This document shows, in pieces, positions 10,601 through 21,132 of a DNA stretch of 47,518 bases. Source of the DNA: Brachionus koreanus (taxonomy: Eukaryota > Rotifera > Eurotatoria > Ploima > Brachionidae); contig PJRA01000401.1 of assembly GCA_016987375.1 (NCBI GenBank), forward strand, positions 1,353,066 through 1,400,583, in the 5' to 3' direction. The position numbers were made by a program, and so were the translations under genes. A model generated the notes under the pieces. That model worked only from the letters and a program-made list of their open reading frames with translations. It made no database searches and was not told where the DNA came from. The first letter of the stretch is position 1, and every line of letters starts with the position of its first letter.

Positions 10601-10884
10601 TCGGACATTTCGTCCTGTTTCGGCAAAAAGCATTTCTCTGTAATTACATTGTTATTTATTTCGTTCGTATATTCAATTTCATTGTTCTTTTTCTCATCGA
10701 ATAAATTTACCAGTTTGTGGTTCTTATTTTTGGCTGCGAATTGATGCTCCAAAAGACAATTTGTGCACATGTTCAAATTACAGTCGTTGCATTTGGCAAC
10801 TACCATTTTTGCCATGTTTGATTGCTCTTCTTGCGTCTCTTGATCATCTGAACATTTGTCACATTTGATTTCTTCCATTATCAT
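7627..10884 (-). CDS. brat-like: Brat-like TRIM-NHL protein, copy 2 (1085 aa)
   Basis: A single frame, read leftward. The frame is open to a TTG at 10893, but the first ATG is at 10884 (a second at 10878) and eukaryotic initiation favours it. The N-terminus has the same B-box-like Cys/His pattern as copy 1 (C-x2-C-x4-C-x2-C-x4-H) but clearly different sequence and an extra Gln-rich stretch of about 60 residues before the coiled coil. The core, the Asn/Ser/Gln linkers and the NHL propeller (about residues 643-916) are virtually identical to copy 1. The tail is longer and diverged but ends with a similar LNG-x-L. The expected role is NHL-mediated RNA binding and translational repression. The shared promoter-distal core and distinct ends suggest old paralogs recently homogenised. 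Confidence 0.92.
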   Translation of the reverse strand: MIMEEIKCDKCSDDQETQEEQSNMAKMVVAKCNDCNLNMCTNCLLEHQFAAKNKNHKLVNLFDEKKNNEIEYTNEINNNVITEKCFLPKQDEMSDTEIIRRRQIEEEDKMGEREQMHLQQMPQFQFNSQMFANKLKQQQQQASQSNTTNAKLVQIESEISKTFNFYIQMLKERKEYLVKELNTIIQFALLNHNQNINKQLQVQFQLEMKKQQIEKEITDEYDFMNGQSNTTTNSNDNNNESTLKGKLNFLNELNNLILVNNQLISQLKSNNPLMSIEFISNYSAIQTSIRNTFGYIRINPQTQQALPQQHQQQTNFSALANIQTNNNNFNLNNNSNSKLVMNGLNNELSISCDFKSNSTSNQMASSGSVSQQNLFSNNSTSTNVSSLSSASSTSSSSSSTSNLASDLVASPVSIMVKKKTDQNKSTILNQNDQKDEKENQCSNNNDNDDFDQDNEDNEDDTTTLKLNEKTQQQQQQQDTITLSAGSTSSQKSCKSIVSNSSILSNNSLNCSTTGLQTQSAINLTNLSNTTKHPLSYLYSNFIQSNPKLNNFNYSSQCEMMDNLQNASSFSTLKSFNSLNNLNQNSSSSSYTLNSNGQNTHSAYNLSQLNPSITNTTGGVAATTTSGGGGAHLSSQIQLQRSKMIYHCKFGEFGINDGQFTEPSGVTINTNNDIIVADTNSHRIQIFDKDGNFKFKFGECGKRDGQLLYPNRVSIVKQTGDIVVTERSPTHQIQIYNKYGQFLRKFGANILQHPRGVCVDHKGRIVVVECKVMRVIIFDLYGNVLNKFNCSKYLEFPNGVCCSNPTASNNYREEIYISDNRAHCIKVFDYNGNFIRQIGAEGITNYPIGVGINSNNEILVADNHNNFNLTVFTQDGKLINALESKVKHAQCFDVGLMDDGSIVLASKDYRIYVYKYTTCAGSAASVSPLSSLSLSSTASILDHSHQNHHQLNHHNLHNSNTISPTSANFNNYDLFCNNNQTQESNSQLYSLFNTQSESKLLANSALTGHSIIDPFADFTNEHLFNLPAPGCDLQNNLASSLFTNAINSDQADNLNASFSSLLNLSNSNSQSNSNVNNLASILNGIL
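7838..10395 (-). repeat. Right arm of the 2.56-kb inverted repeat (Brat core)
   Basis: The partner of 1711-4277 in opposite orientation. It is 2558 bp against 2567 bp, the 9-bp difference lying in the polyQ tract near 9945-9960. Both edges fall inside coding sequence, at residues that correspond between the proteins. The two arms are separated by about 3.56 kb. Confidence 0.93.
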
Positions 10885-12440
10885 GCTATTCAAGATATTT
10901 CTTCTCTTTTCTTTACAAATTGAAAAAAAAAATTACATTAAATCGTAAGCTTAAATTTAATTTGAAAAAAAAATTCTCAAAAAGAAATTTTATGCTCAAA
11001 ACAATCAAGAAAAAAAATTCAGAGAGTTTTTTATATTTTTGTTTCTTAATTTTATTTAAGTTGCTTCTTAACTTCATTCATACTTATAAGCATGGTTTTG
11101 TATGCTTAAAATTTATTTTCATTTTTTCATTGTATGCAAGTTTTTTTGTTTAATATGTTTGCTAAAGACGAACGCATCCAAAATTTGTCTATAATTGTTA
11201 CAGTGTTTGCTATATAATAAAACATTGACGATGGGATTGATTTGTAAAACTTTTTCTCTAGATATTGAGACATGTCAGTGTTTCTTCTTTTTTATTTTAA
11301 TGATTTTTAATTCAAATGAGTTGTGCGGTTTTGCTTTCAATTCTTAAATCTCATGCCAATGCATTACTCGATTATGAATGAACAAGAAATTGCTTGTCTC
11401 TCATACTGTCTCAGCATGTCCAAGTCAAATGCTTTTTTTTTTCTATTCCATAAATTCAATTATCCAAACTATACAAATCGTTTTGATACTTAAAAACAAC
11501 ATTCATGAAAAGAAATTAAGTTGAACAAGTTAAATTTTAAGTTTAAGAAAAAAATTTTTTTTATCTTAAATTTCATAATTTTTTAAATCGAACTTCAACT
11601 TTAATTAAAAAATAAAAAATTAAAGAAAAAATGATTTACTTTAATTGTCTTAAAAGATAATTTCAATTTTATAATTGAAAAATTTCAATGATCTAGAATG
11701 TTAAAACTGCATACCTAAACAATCTATCTTAATATTGAGTTCAAAATTTTAATTTTTGAAATATTTTGTAAAACCAAGTTAATTATTTATTAATACACAA
11801 AAAAAAAAAATTCAAATTAAATTTTAATTAAATTAGCCAGCATGTATTGAAAAAACAACAAAAAAAAAATTGAAAAAAATATTGACGTGTTGAATCAAAT
11901 GTCTAGTCATAAATTAAAGCAAGAAAATTTGTATAACATAAAAGCTTACAGTTAGTTTTAAGTCTTAAAAAAAATATTATTTATTTTTATTCAAATAAAA
12001 TTCATTAAGAGAAACAAATTAAATCGAGGTAGCTCGGTCTAAAATTGTGAAGCATTAGTCAAAATATTTTTTAATTTAAATTTGATTTAGTAATGTATTA
12101 AGAAATGCTTGAGAAAAAATTATTTTGATGTCTATAAAAAATAAATTTAATTAAAAGTAATTAAATAATTGTTTCCTATTTAGTTCAAGAATGAAAAGAT
12201 TTTTGTTTGTTTGTTTGTTGAATTTGATTACTATGATCTATCAAAATTTTAATTGAGTGTTCTATTTTAATTTAACTTTATAATTTTCTTGATAAAAATT
12301 ATTTTCAGAGCAATTTATCAGCTACAGAATAATTTAAATTACAATATTAGGTTATTTGAATAATTCTATTTTTCAATTTCTTCTTAAAAAGTTAAAAGAT
12401 GTTAAAATATATATTTTTTTTTAAATTTTAAATTTTATTT

Positions 12441-12463
12441 TAGTAGTAGTAGTAGTAGTAGTA
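12441..12463. repeat. (TAG)n microsatellite
   Basis: Nearly eight perfect TAG units in an otherwise AT-rich noncoding stretch. Confidence 0.9.
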
Positions 12464-13199
12464 TATGCAGTATATCTTCTATCTACACCAATGTTCACAG
12501 TGTTTAGTTTTCCACCATTCCATAGACTTGGTTGTCAAAGACTTTGAAACTATGTTTAGTTTATTGAATAAATATAAATGGCTCAATTTATGGCATACAC
12601 CATTCTTTACAGTAATATTTCTATGAATTACTTTATATATTTTTTTAATTGAATTAAATGATTATATGAATAATAAGAAAAATAAAAAACGGTTAGAAAA
12701 GTTTTGTTTTGTACTGATGCTTTGATTCTTAATTTTCTAAGCAGACACCTCTCTTTCTTTCTAGCTCTTTTTCTTCTTTCTCCAATTTGTCTTTCCATAG
12801 TGCCCCATTCAATACATAGTTCTTTTAGACGTAGTCAAATATGACCTGGAAAACCTCAGTGCATGGTTTACATTCGGATTCGTGAGATTGTGTTTGGATC
12901 TAAGCTCATTGTGTAAAATTGTTTATGATAATTAGCAGTTGAGCATAGTAAATATCTGAAATTGATAATTAATATTGTGGCGCTAAACAATTAAATTTAA
13001 AGTTTACCAGAATGTTCTTAATGGTTCAACTCTGAATGTTGCACCATGTTGCATTTATAGAAGTTGGTTTTGTGATTTAAAAAAAAGTTCTAATAATTTT
13101 TAACATTTTGTACTGTTACTATGTTTGTATCTGTTTTTAAATACATGCTTCAGATAATGTTTCAAAAGCGATGTATAGAAAAGTATTAATGATTCTCGA

Positions 13200-13680
13200 C
13201 TAAGGTTCCTGAGAGAATTTCCTATCAGGCCCAGTAGTCAGTTTTATGAAGATCTTATTATGCTACATTTGGGATTTCAGTAGCATTAATTAAATCAAGT
13301 AATCAGCATATCCAAGACAAAAACTGTTAAAGCTTTCTAGTATATCATCATAAAAATGATTAAATAAGATTGAATCAAGAACGGGTTTTTTGAGATAATC
13401 GCTTGAAACTTATTCTCACTTAGATGTGTCATTATCTAAGACAACTATTTGTAACCTCTCAATCAGAAACGATTCAATCTATCTTAGAATTTAACCACTT
13501 ATACCCATATGACTCAAGTTTTGCATTTTCCTATGGAAGCTTTATCAAGAGCCTTTGAAAAATCAGTTTAAACAATGTTCCCATAGCTGCCTTTTTCATA
13601 TTCATGATTTGCGTTATCAATACGCTCTAATAGATTTGTTGTGAATGATCTTTTAGACTTTTGATTTCTTAAGTCAGTTT
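13200..13680 (-). pseudogene. LINE reverse-transcriptase remnant (palm region)
   Basis: On the minus strand around 13660-13540 one reads a TTNLLERID block, then, after one stop codon, TDFSKALDKAS at 13568-13536, which matches the DFSKAFDK motif of CR1/jockey-type reverse transcriptases. Further along, near 13390-13320, a frame resembles the VPQGS...LGPILFLIFIND region with frameshifts and stops. It is a decayed fossil in antisense orientation to XPR1. Element ends are not defined. Confidence 0.7.
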
Positions 13681-14440
13681 TCGATCCGCATTTAAATTAA
13701 TATTAGAAGGACTAGGCGTACAAAATGACTTTTTTTGTTAGTTTTTTGAATATTTTTTATTTTTATCAATTTAACTTTTATTTTCCTTGTCGATAAAATG
13801 AGCATACTCTTGAAAATGATCGATCAAAATGACTGGTTCTCATTTTTAAAAATATTAGAAATTTTTTTTCTTTTCAAATTTACTAAGATAAATTAAGTTT
13901 CTAACAAAACTAGGCTTGACTATATTTTAGCTTTTTGAAAAATTTTCTGGCATATCACATCCACAATAGATGCTGTAAGTATGATGTAAAATTAAAAAAA
14001 AAAGACAATTTTTTGCTCAATATTTTATATTTAATTATCATTATTTATTTGGTAAGTTTGAAATAAATTTTCAATCAATTTAATAATCAATTTTTTTTTA
14101 ACATAAAAAAGGTGCAATAGATCATGAAAAAAGCATTTAAGAATTTTGATTTAGCATAGCAACATGTTATTTGAATCCAACGGCGAGTTAAAAGCGCATT
14201 TTTATGCATTTTTCGGGTCTCACTCTAAAAATGACTCAATCTATGAAGGTCAATGAATATGCTAATAATTTAAAATAAAATAATCAAACCATGTGTTAAA
14301 ATTTTAGACAATTTTAGATTTTTAATGATACATTTTATGTTGTTAAATTTTGTATAATTTATATTTTGTAACGACTTACGATATATCAGATTATTTTCAT
14401 TTCACACCGTTTTATAATAATTATTGTACAATTAGATTAA

Positions 14441-14490
14441 TTTCTCAAACAAATAATATATATATATATATATATTTTATTTGTTTGAGG
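14441..14490. repeat. (AT)n tract inside a short palindrome
   Basis: The (AT)n tract is flanked by ctcaaacaaataa on the left and its complement ttatttgtttgag on the right, so the whole can fold into a hairpin. It sits at the 3' end of a LINE remnant. Confidence 0.75.
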
Positions 14491-14967
14491 GAAAACCTCA
14501 GACTACTCAGAATGGAACAAAGCCCTTCTTTTTAGCCTAACGATTAATAAAAAAGGATCAAAAATTGTTTAAATGTGTTTAGAATAAAAATCAAAGATAA
14601 AATAAAAAACATGAAAAACATAAATAAATATAAAGATTAGCGGTAGCTGTTGGTTAAAGGTATTGACCCATAACTATCTTCCATTTAGGAAAATATTAAA
14701 GTTTTGGAACAATGAACTAAATTTGGGATTGTTATTTGTTTCGTGCAACATGAATTCGTTAAGATCTAAGTTTAGCTTTGCATGATTTTCGCGTCTGATG
14801 AAAAGTGAATGAATTCTATTTGATGTAAGCTCGATCCGTAACTTTTTGTGAATGTGGATTATTCTTGTCCTTATCGGAAAGAACTTAATGTGTCTGAGGG
14901 CTTTGGTTTGAAGTTTTTGAGCTTCTGGTAAAATTTTCTGTGTTGCACTAGACAGAGGAATAAAAGC
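14450..14967 (-). pseudogene. LINE remnant: reverse-transcriptase C-terminal region and 3' end
   Basis: The minus strand is open for 98 codons from 14967 to a TAG at 14674. It encodes the post-catalytic region of a non-LTR reverse transcriptase (TQKILPEAQKLQTKALRHIK, then a His/Lys-rich block and an Asn-rich tail), the part that usually begins with a line about joining to other copies and ends in short basic helices. The 3' end near 14505-14535 carries a motif (aggctaaaaagaagggcttt on the minus strand) shared with the LINE remnant at 22600-23276, and runs into an (AT)n tract at about 14457-14474, a usual kind of LINE tail. Confidence 0.72.
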
Positions 14968-16376
14968 TTATCTTTATGATACAAAAACTTAAATTTAAAA
15001 TTTGATCTGAAGGTATCAATTGTTTGTTTATAATCATTTTTCAAGAAAATTAATTAAGTAATCCAAGTTTTTAATTAATATTAACTGGTTTTTCTCTTTT
15101 ATTTAGTGTCAAAATTAGTTAGCAGATATTGATTTTTTACTAGCATTTAAAAAAAATTGCTTTCTAAAAATATATCTCGAAATAAAACAGAACCGATTTA
15201 AATTTATGCACATGTTCAAATTGAGTGAAAACTAAAGAATATTTTGAAGTTTTTTTTATAGACATTTTAGAATTCAGTAAAAATTAAAAAATAAAATTTA
15301 AGTTTATTGATGTTTTAATTTTATTTGTACATTATCAGATTCATCTATAACTGTGAATTAATTTTTTTACAAGATTTTTTTATTATGATCAATTTTAATT
15401 TAATTGAAAAAATAGCAAAAATTTTTTGATAAATTTTAAATCTATTTTACAATACCCTTTCTGTTAAATTTATAAATAAAAATTTAATAAAAAAATCCTT
15501 TAATAACAAGAAAAAAAAATTCATTAATAAATAAACTTTAATTATCATTTTTTTTGAAATTTATATTAATTTTTTTTTAAAACTACCAGCTAGTGTCTAT
15601 ATAATTCTTTATCTTTAAAAAATTAAACTTCGAGCACATTTTATATTTGGCTATAAGTATTTATGACTTTTATCTAAATAAAATTTCAGAAAAAGTAATG
15701 TGTAAAATTTTTTAATTTTTTTTTAGATAAGATTAAATTAATTAAAGCTAAATATAACATGTATACATGTATTTATTGATCACGAAACTTACCAGGAACA
15801 AAATACAATTTAGAAATTCTGACTCGAAAAAAGATTTATTTTTTCGCATTTAAATTTAAAAATAAAATAGAAAAATTTTTTTCTTGAAAAATATATTCAT
15901 TTTTAGGGTTTTATGAGGAATAAATTTTCAAATCAACTGCTAAAATTTAATTGATTTTGCACTTTACTGGCATTACTAATCAAAAAATAAACTCGTGATT
16001 CAAGTCATTAATATTCGCTTCAAAAATTATAATATTTCGAATGATAATTTAAGCTAAAAATTCATGCGAGGGGATACGATAGCAAATAACTATGCAGTAA
16101 ACAAAGGGAGAAAAATTTTGAATTATTTTTTATAGAAGCAATTTATGATTATTTTTTTCTAGCTAAAATTTGAATTATTTGAAATTGTAATTTGCCGCAT
16201 AGTCTAGAGGTAAATAAAAGCTAAATTAGATCTATTTTTGAACAAGGTGTTATTAAAAAAAGTCAGATTTAAAAACAAAATTTAAAGTTTACTTAGATAA
16301 AATATGCTGATACATGGTCTATAAATATTAGACTCTTTTGAAGTGAATAAAATTTTTTCTCAGTTTTTGTTCAACA

Positions 16377-19300
16377 ATGAAGTTTGCCGAAAGACTAGCT
16401 GCACACATTACTCCAGAATGGAATTCTCAATATATAAAATATGATGTATTTATTTTAATTCAAAATAAGATGTTTTTTTTGTTGGCTATTGTTTTATTTT
16501 AAAAGGAAATGAAAGAGTTTTTGTATCAATACGAACAAAATGCTCCGGTCCAAGATGGTATTAATTAAAAAAATTTTTTTTTAAGAAATTTTTAATTTTT
16601 AAAAATTTAGATGAACATCTTCTACAAAGATATTTTGCTCGTGCTGATGAAATTTTTTTCCAATTTTGTGACAAAGAGCTCATCAAAATTAACACTTTTT
16701 TCGCTGGTAATAAAAATTTTTTTATTAAATAAATTTTTTTCTTAATAAAAAATAAAATAAATTTTAAAATCAATTGATAGAAAAATTAGCCGAAGCTCAG
16801 CGAAAATTTGAGAACCTTAAAAGCGAGCTAAAGGACAATTATCACCTAATGAATAGAAAAAAAGATCGTTCAATGTTCAAATCATCGAAACTAAAAGTTG
16901 ACCAAGATGATGATGAAGACGAGGCGAGAACAAAACTTTTGGAAGAGTCAGATTTAAAAAGTCCTAGAACTCTAGGCTCAAATTCGTCTGTTTCTGTTCG
17001 AAACAGAGGACAAAAGTCATCGGTGATTTCAAATGTGCTGAGTAATACTGGCGCACAGACCATAACACAGCGATTGATAGAGAAAAATCGCGAAAGACAG
17101 CAAAAAAATAAACAATTTCGTAAAGAAAATGATCTCAAATTGGCCTTTAGCGAATTTTATCTATCGCTTATTCTGTTACAAAATTATCAGACTTTAAATT
17201 TTACTGGTTTTAGAAAAATTTTGAAAAAACATGACAAAATATTCAAAACAGATAGAGGAGCCGAATGGCACAAGACCTATGTGGAAACAGCACCATTTTA
17301 TACCACTAAAAAAGTGGACATTTTTATAAATGATGTAGTCAATTTGTTTACACAATACCTTGAAAATGGTGATCGGGAACGTGCCATGAAGCGATTGAGA
17401 GTTCCACCATTTGAAGAAAAACAAAGTCCATGGACAACTTTTCGTCTTGGTCTAAGCATGGGAATGATTTTTGTTCTCCTACCAGTAACAATTCTTTTGT
17501 GTAAGTTGATCAATTTAATCATTTTTTAGTCAGAATTTTATTATCAATTTTTCTTCACCATTTAAGTGATTTTTACCTATGCTTCGAACAATGAATTGTC
17601 TTTCAATTGGAAAATAGCCATTAAGCTGTATCGAAGCCCATTTTTTATCATAATGCATATATTTTTTATTGGAATAAACTCTTACGGATGGAGTCGATCA
17701 GGTGTTAACCATGTTCTTATATTTGAAATTGATCCCCGAAACCATTTAACCTACCAACAGCTCTTAGAGGTATTTTTTGTTTTTAAATTTAATTAGAAAA
17801 AAAATTAATTGGTGAGATATTTTAAACTATTAGCTTAAATTAAAATTAGATTAGTAAATTAAGTAGTTAATTTAGTCGACTTGTCAATTAAATTGTCTGA
17901 TTCAAAAGTTCAATTTCAAAACAGATAGAAAAATTTATATAAAAAATTTTGATTTTTTTGTTTTTCCAAAATTTTAATTTTTAATTTGTAGCTGTGGCTC
18001 TATCTACCAGCTTTTACAAAGCTTCTTCACTATTTCTTTCACATCCATTATTACTTTAATTCATTCTTCTCCTTTGATTTAAATTTTTAAAAATTTTAAA
18101 TTCATAATAGATTTTTTCCTAAGCATGTACATTTTATATTTGAAAAAAAAATATCTCTCATTGAAATTGACTAATGTGTTAACGCATTAAAGATTTCAAA
18201 TTAATTTTTTTTAAAATGATATAACAAAATAAAAAGTGAATAAGTAAAAAATGTCAAAAAAATATTTTTTTCTCTCTAAGAATCAAAAATCTCTTTAAGA
18301 ATTGATCATATCTAATATACATTACCAATAACCTATGTTTATGTGCTCTTAAGAAGTATATGTTTTGATATCAAAAAATTAAATCTATTTTGCTTTGAAA
18401 AGATTATACGCTTCTCAGTAATATATTTTGATTTTTTTTGAAAAATGTCTCATCAATCATCTAACAAAGTTTTAGTTTTATAGAACTTCACATTAATGTG
18501 AAGTATTATTTTTCAAACTGTCATTAATGCTTTTATTTTTGTCTACCTTCGTAAGCTTGTGAACATTGGCCTTTTTCTCAATTTGAAGATCCTGATTCTG
18601 AAACTAATTCTTCCTAGAGATGATCTTGTTCTAGTGTAAATATCATTTGATTATTGGCGATTTGCTTCTTACTTAACGCTAGAAATCCCGGCTGATTTCT
18701 CATAAAAATTTCAAATAAAGTTTATTAAAATAAATAAAACATTTTCTTTGAAAATTTATTTCCATTTTCTAAAAAATTACAATCAAAATTTTTTTTTCAT
18801 ATGTGATAAAATTCAAGTTTCAATTTTTGAGTCAATTAAAAAACTCCTAGAGTGTTGTAGTGTTAAGGACATAACGTAACAGTACCAAAATTTACAAAGT
18901 TTTCAGTTTATAAATTTTTTTAGAATTAAATAAAAAAAGAGCTGGACATATCATTTATCTTCAATTGTGTTTATTTAAACGCAATAACAAAATTTCCTTA
19001 AGAAAGCGTCCATTATGAATTTGTAAATCTTTTCCCAGTAAATTTTTGCATTTGAATACTTTTTAATTTTTTATTTAAATTCAAATAGCAATTCTAATTG
19101 AGCTAGAAAAATAATTTATTCAATATATTTGTATTCGAATTAAATGATCTATGCCTTTACTTTAAAAGTAACCTGGAAAACTTTAAAAAAATTTTAATTA
19201 ATTAATCTAAATGTAAAAGACATATTCTTTAATTGAGTTTATTCTATAAAAATGGCAAATTTAAAAAATTTTTTAATAGTATTTTTTTCCGTTTTGCATT

Positions 19301-21132
19301 AATTCTTTTAATAGACAAACGACAATTTTTTTTCTAAATTTATTTATTGATCATCCGCCTTTTCACAAAATTTAGTATTCTTTTTAGTAGCATCATTTCA
19401 GTTGTTTCCATTTCATGAAGCATAAGTTTGGATGAGAAGATAAAGGAGGAAGGTCTATAAAAATTCTAATATGTATCACGCCAAAAAATTTACAATTCAT
19501 AATCAATAAAAGCAAAAAAATTTTAAAATTCAATAAATTTTTGATAATTTTTTATTTAAAGCTTGGATCATTTTTGGGAACTTTTTGGTTTTTAAGCGTG
19601 ATAATGTTTGTAATAAGCGCTTATTACAATCTGGATTATTACATCTTTCCACTTTCATTAGTGGTTTTTTTGCTAGTATTCCTAATAAATCCAATACCAC
19701 AATTTCAATTTTCATCCAGAAACTGGATATTGGGAATACTTTGGAAAATATTTTCTGCACCATTTTACCCAGTTGCATTTGCTCACTTTTGGCTAGCTGA
19801 TCAATTGACTAGTTTCGAATTTTTGTTTGCAGATATTCAATTTTTTTCCTGCTGGTTTCTGTTTCAGGCACAATGGGCCCCATTAAAAAGTAAAATTTTT
19901 AACTTAAAAAAAAAAAAAAATTAAAAATTAAAATAATTCAAGAGTTATTTCCAGACTCACCATGTATTCCGGCAAATAATCGAAACTTGTCCTGCACTTT
20001 TAATGTTATATCTCTTTTATTAATGTGCTTGCCTTCTTGGCTTAGATTCATGCAATGCCTTAGACGTTTCAAAGACACGTCGCATGCTTTCCCGCATCTA
20101 GTCAATGCGCTCAAGTACGCGACTACATTTTTTGATGTAGGCGCTCTCTCTCTAAAGTACCACTTTTCCGAGATGTACGAATCAGATTGGGAAAGTCCTT
20201 TCTTTTACATTTGGCTTATTGTAAAATTTATAGCGACATGTTATAAACTTGTCTGGGACTTCAAAATGGACTGGGGATTTTTTGACAAAAATGCTGGTGA
20301 AAACAAATTCTTAAGAGAAGTTATTGTTTATTCATCAAAAAATTACTACTACTTTGCCATTGTGCAGAATTTTTTGCTACGATTTTTGTGGTTAGTGAGG
20401 CTTTATGACATTGGTTTAAAAGGCGAAACTTACAAAGACCTTGTCACCACCCTGCTTGGATTTTTCGAGGTATTTCGAAGATTTGTTTGGAACTTTTTCC
20501 GATTAGAAAACGAACACTTGAACAATTGTGGTCAATTTAGAGCTGTCAGGGACATTTCAATTAGTCCAATTCAAATGACTGATTTGAGTGTGATAGAAAA
20601 AATGATGGATGATGAAGACGGCTTGGTAAACCGAAACCACACTCTAAACACTCTTAATAAACAAAACAACAATTTGACCATAACCAAGAGGTAATTTTCA
20701 AATTCAATTTAAAACAAAAAAAACAAGAAATTATATGTCATGTTTTTATTTAAATCTAAAAAAAAAAAGTAAAAGGAAAAGATCTTTTTTTTGGCCATTA
20801 TTGGACGATTCTGAAAGAACTGATTTTAGACACTATACTGACTTTAATACCACTCAGCAAACTAGTAATATAATTGATAGAACTACAAATAAGTTTATTT
20901 TGTAAATGTACGAAGTTTTGTGTATCTGTGTTGTTTTATTATTTTTTATTTTTCTACTTTATTTTTATGTACTAACATATGCGAATGATTAAAGTCTACT
21001 AATTTTTTAAAATTATTTTATTACATGGATTTTAATTTTTATTTTTCTAGAATTATGAGTAGGCACGGAAACTTGATGAATTTATCAAGACGATTCAATA
21101 CCTTCAATCCATCTGAAAGCGAACTTGAATGA
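16377..21132 (+). CDS. XPR1: XPR1-like SPX-EXS phosphate exporter, 8 exons (761 aa)
   Basis: Exons read from GT-AG sites, frame and family similarity: 16377-16445, 16506-16557, 16611-16706, 16781-17500, 17567-17769, 19562-19889, 19955-20690 and 21051-21132. The protein starts [15 protein letters not shown], nearly the same as vertebrate XPR1, so the start is secure. The N-terminal SPX domain (roughly 1-225) has the Lys-rich inositol-pyrophosphate-binding helix ending [10 protein letters not shown]. Several transmembrane helices follow, then the EXS domain with ADFWLADQL-like, [17 protein letters not shown]-like, FDKNAGEN and the highly conserved [20 protein letters not shown] block. XPR1 exports inorganic phosphate across the plasma membrane, gated by inositol pyrophosphates on SPX. 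Intron 5 (17770-19561) is 1.8 kb and full of repeats; the others are short. The length is a little above the vertebrate 696. An alternative last exon is likely at 20770-20905. Confidence 0.95.
17770..19561 (+). other. XPR1 intron 5, repeat-rich
   Basis: Exon 5 ends at Glu and exon 6 resumes LGSFLG, aligning without loss against XPR1, so this 1.8 kb is intronic. It holds a dispersed repeat (about 18180-18505) whose relative lies in the aldo-keto reductase intron, a perfect 20-bp palindrome at 18485-18504, and a second repeat (about 18868-18975) related to 171-345. No gene is seen inside. Confidence 0.85.
18180..18505 (+). repeat. Dispersed intronic repeat, copy 1
   Basis: The segment from attaccaataacctatg (18321) through ttttgatatcaaaaaattaa to gttttagttttatagaa (about 18496) recurs, diverged, at 40144-40386. 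Weaker similarity starts earlier at gcattaaagatt. This copy ends with the perfect palindrome acttcacattaatgtgaagt. Confidence 0.75.
20770..20905 (+). CDS. XPR1: Candidate alternative terminal exon of XPR1
   Basis: Exon 7 ends in phase with two bases (AG). An AG acceptor before 20770 (or before 20776) joins it in frame to 43-45 codons rich in Lys/Arg then Asp/Thr/Asn, ending in TAA at 20903-20905. A third AG, before 20830, is also in phase. The product would have a different C-terminal tail (about 777-779 aa) than the one made with exon 8. The stretch is less AT-biased than the introns around it. Reading straight through the exon 7 donor would give a stop after one codon, hence a third short form. 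Splicing is inferred; only transcripts can settle it. Confidence 0.5.

Larger units (their letters stand above)
10885..16376. other. Gene-poor region with LINE remnants and microsatellites
   Basis: About 5.5 kb between the second Brat-like gene and XPR1. Apart from the annotated LINE remnants (13200-13680, 14450-14967) and simple repeats I see no gene; the small open frames are short, low-complexity and lack family features. The piece just left of 16377 should hold the XPR1 promoter, but no motif is evident. Confidence 0.55.

Noticed and set aside
10885..10893. Start of the second Brat-like frame at the TTG at 10893
   Set aside because: A eukaryotic gene is expected to use the ATG at 10884; likewise APC2 starts at 26599 rather than the TTG at 26638.
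10920..11153. 77-aa frame next to the second Brat-like gene
   Set aside because: Low-complexity Lys/Phe string in AT-rich DNA.
16842..17522. Antisense frames across XPR1 exon 4
   Set aside because: They are shadows of the conserved plus-strand exon.
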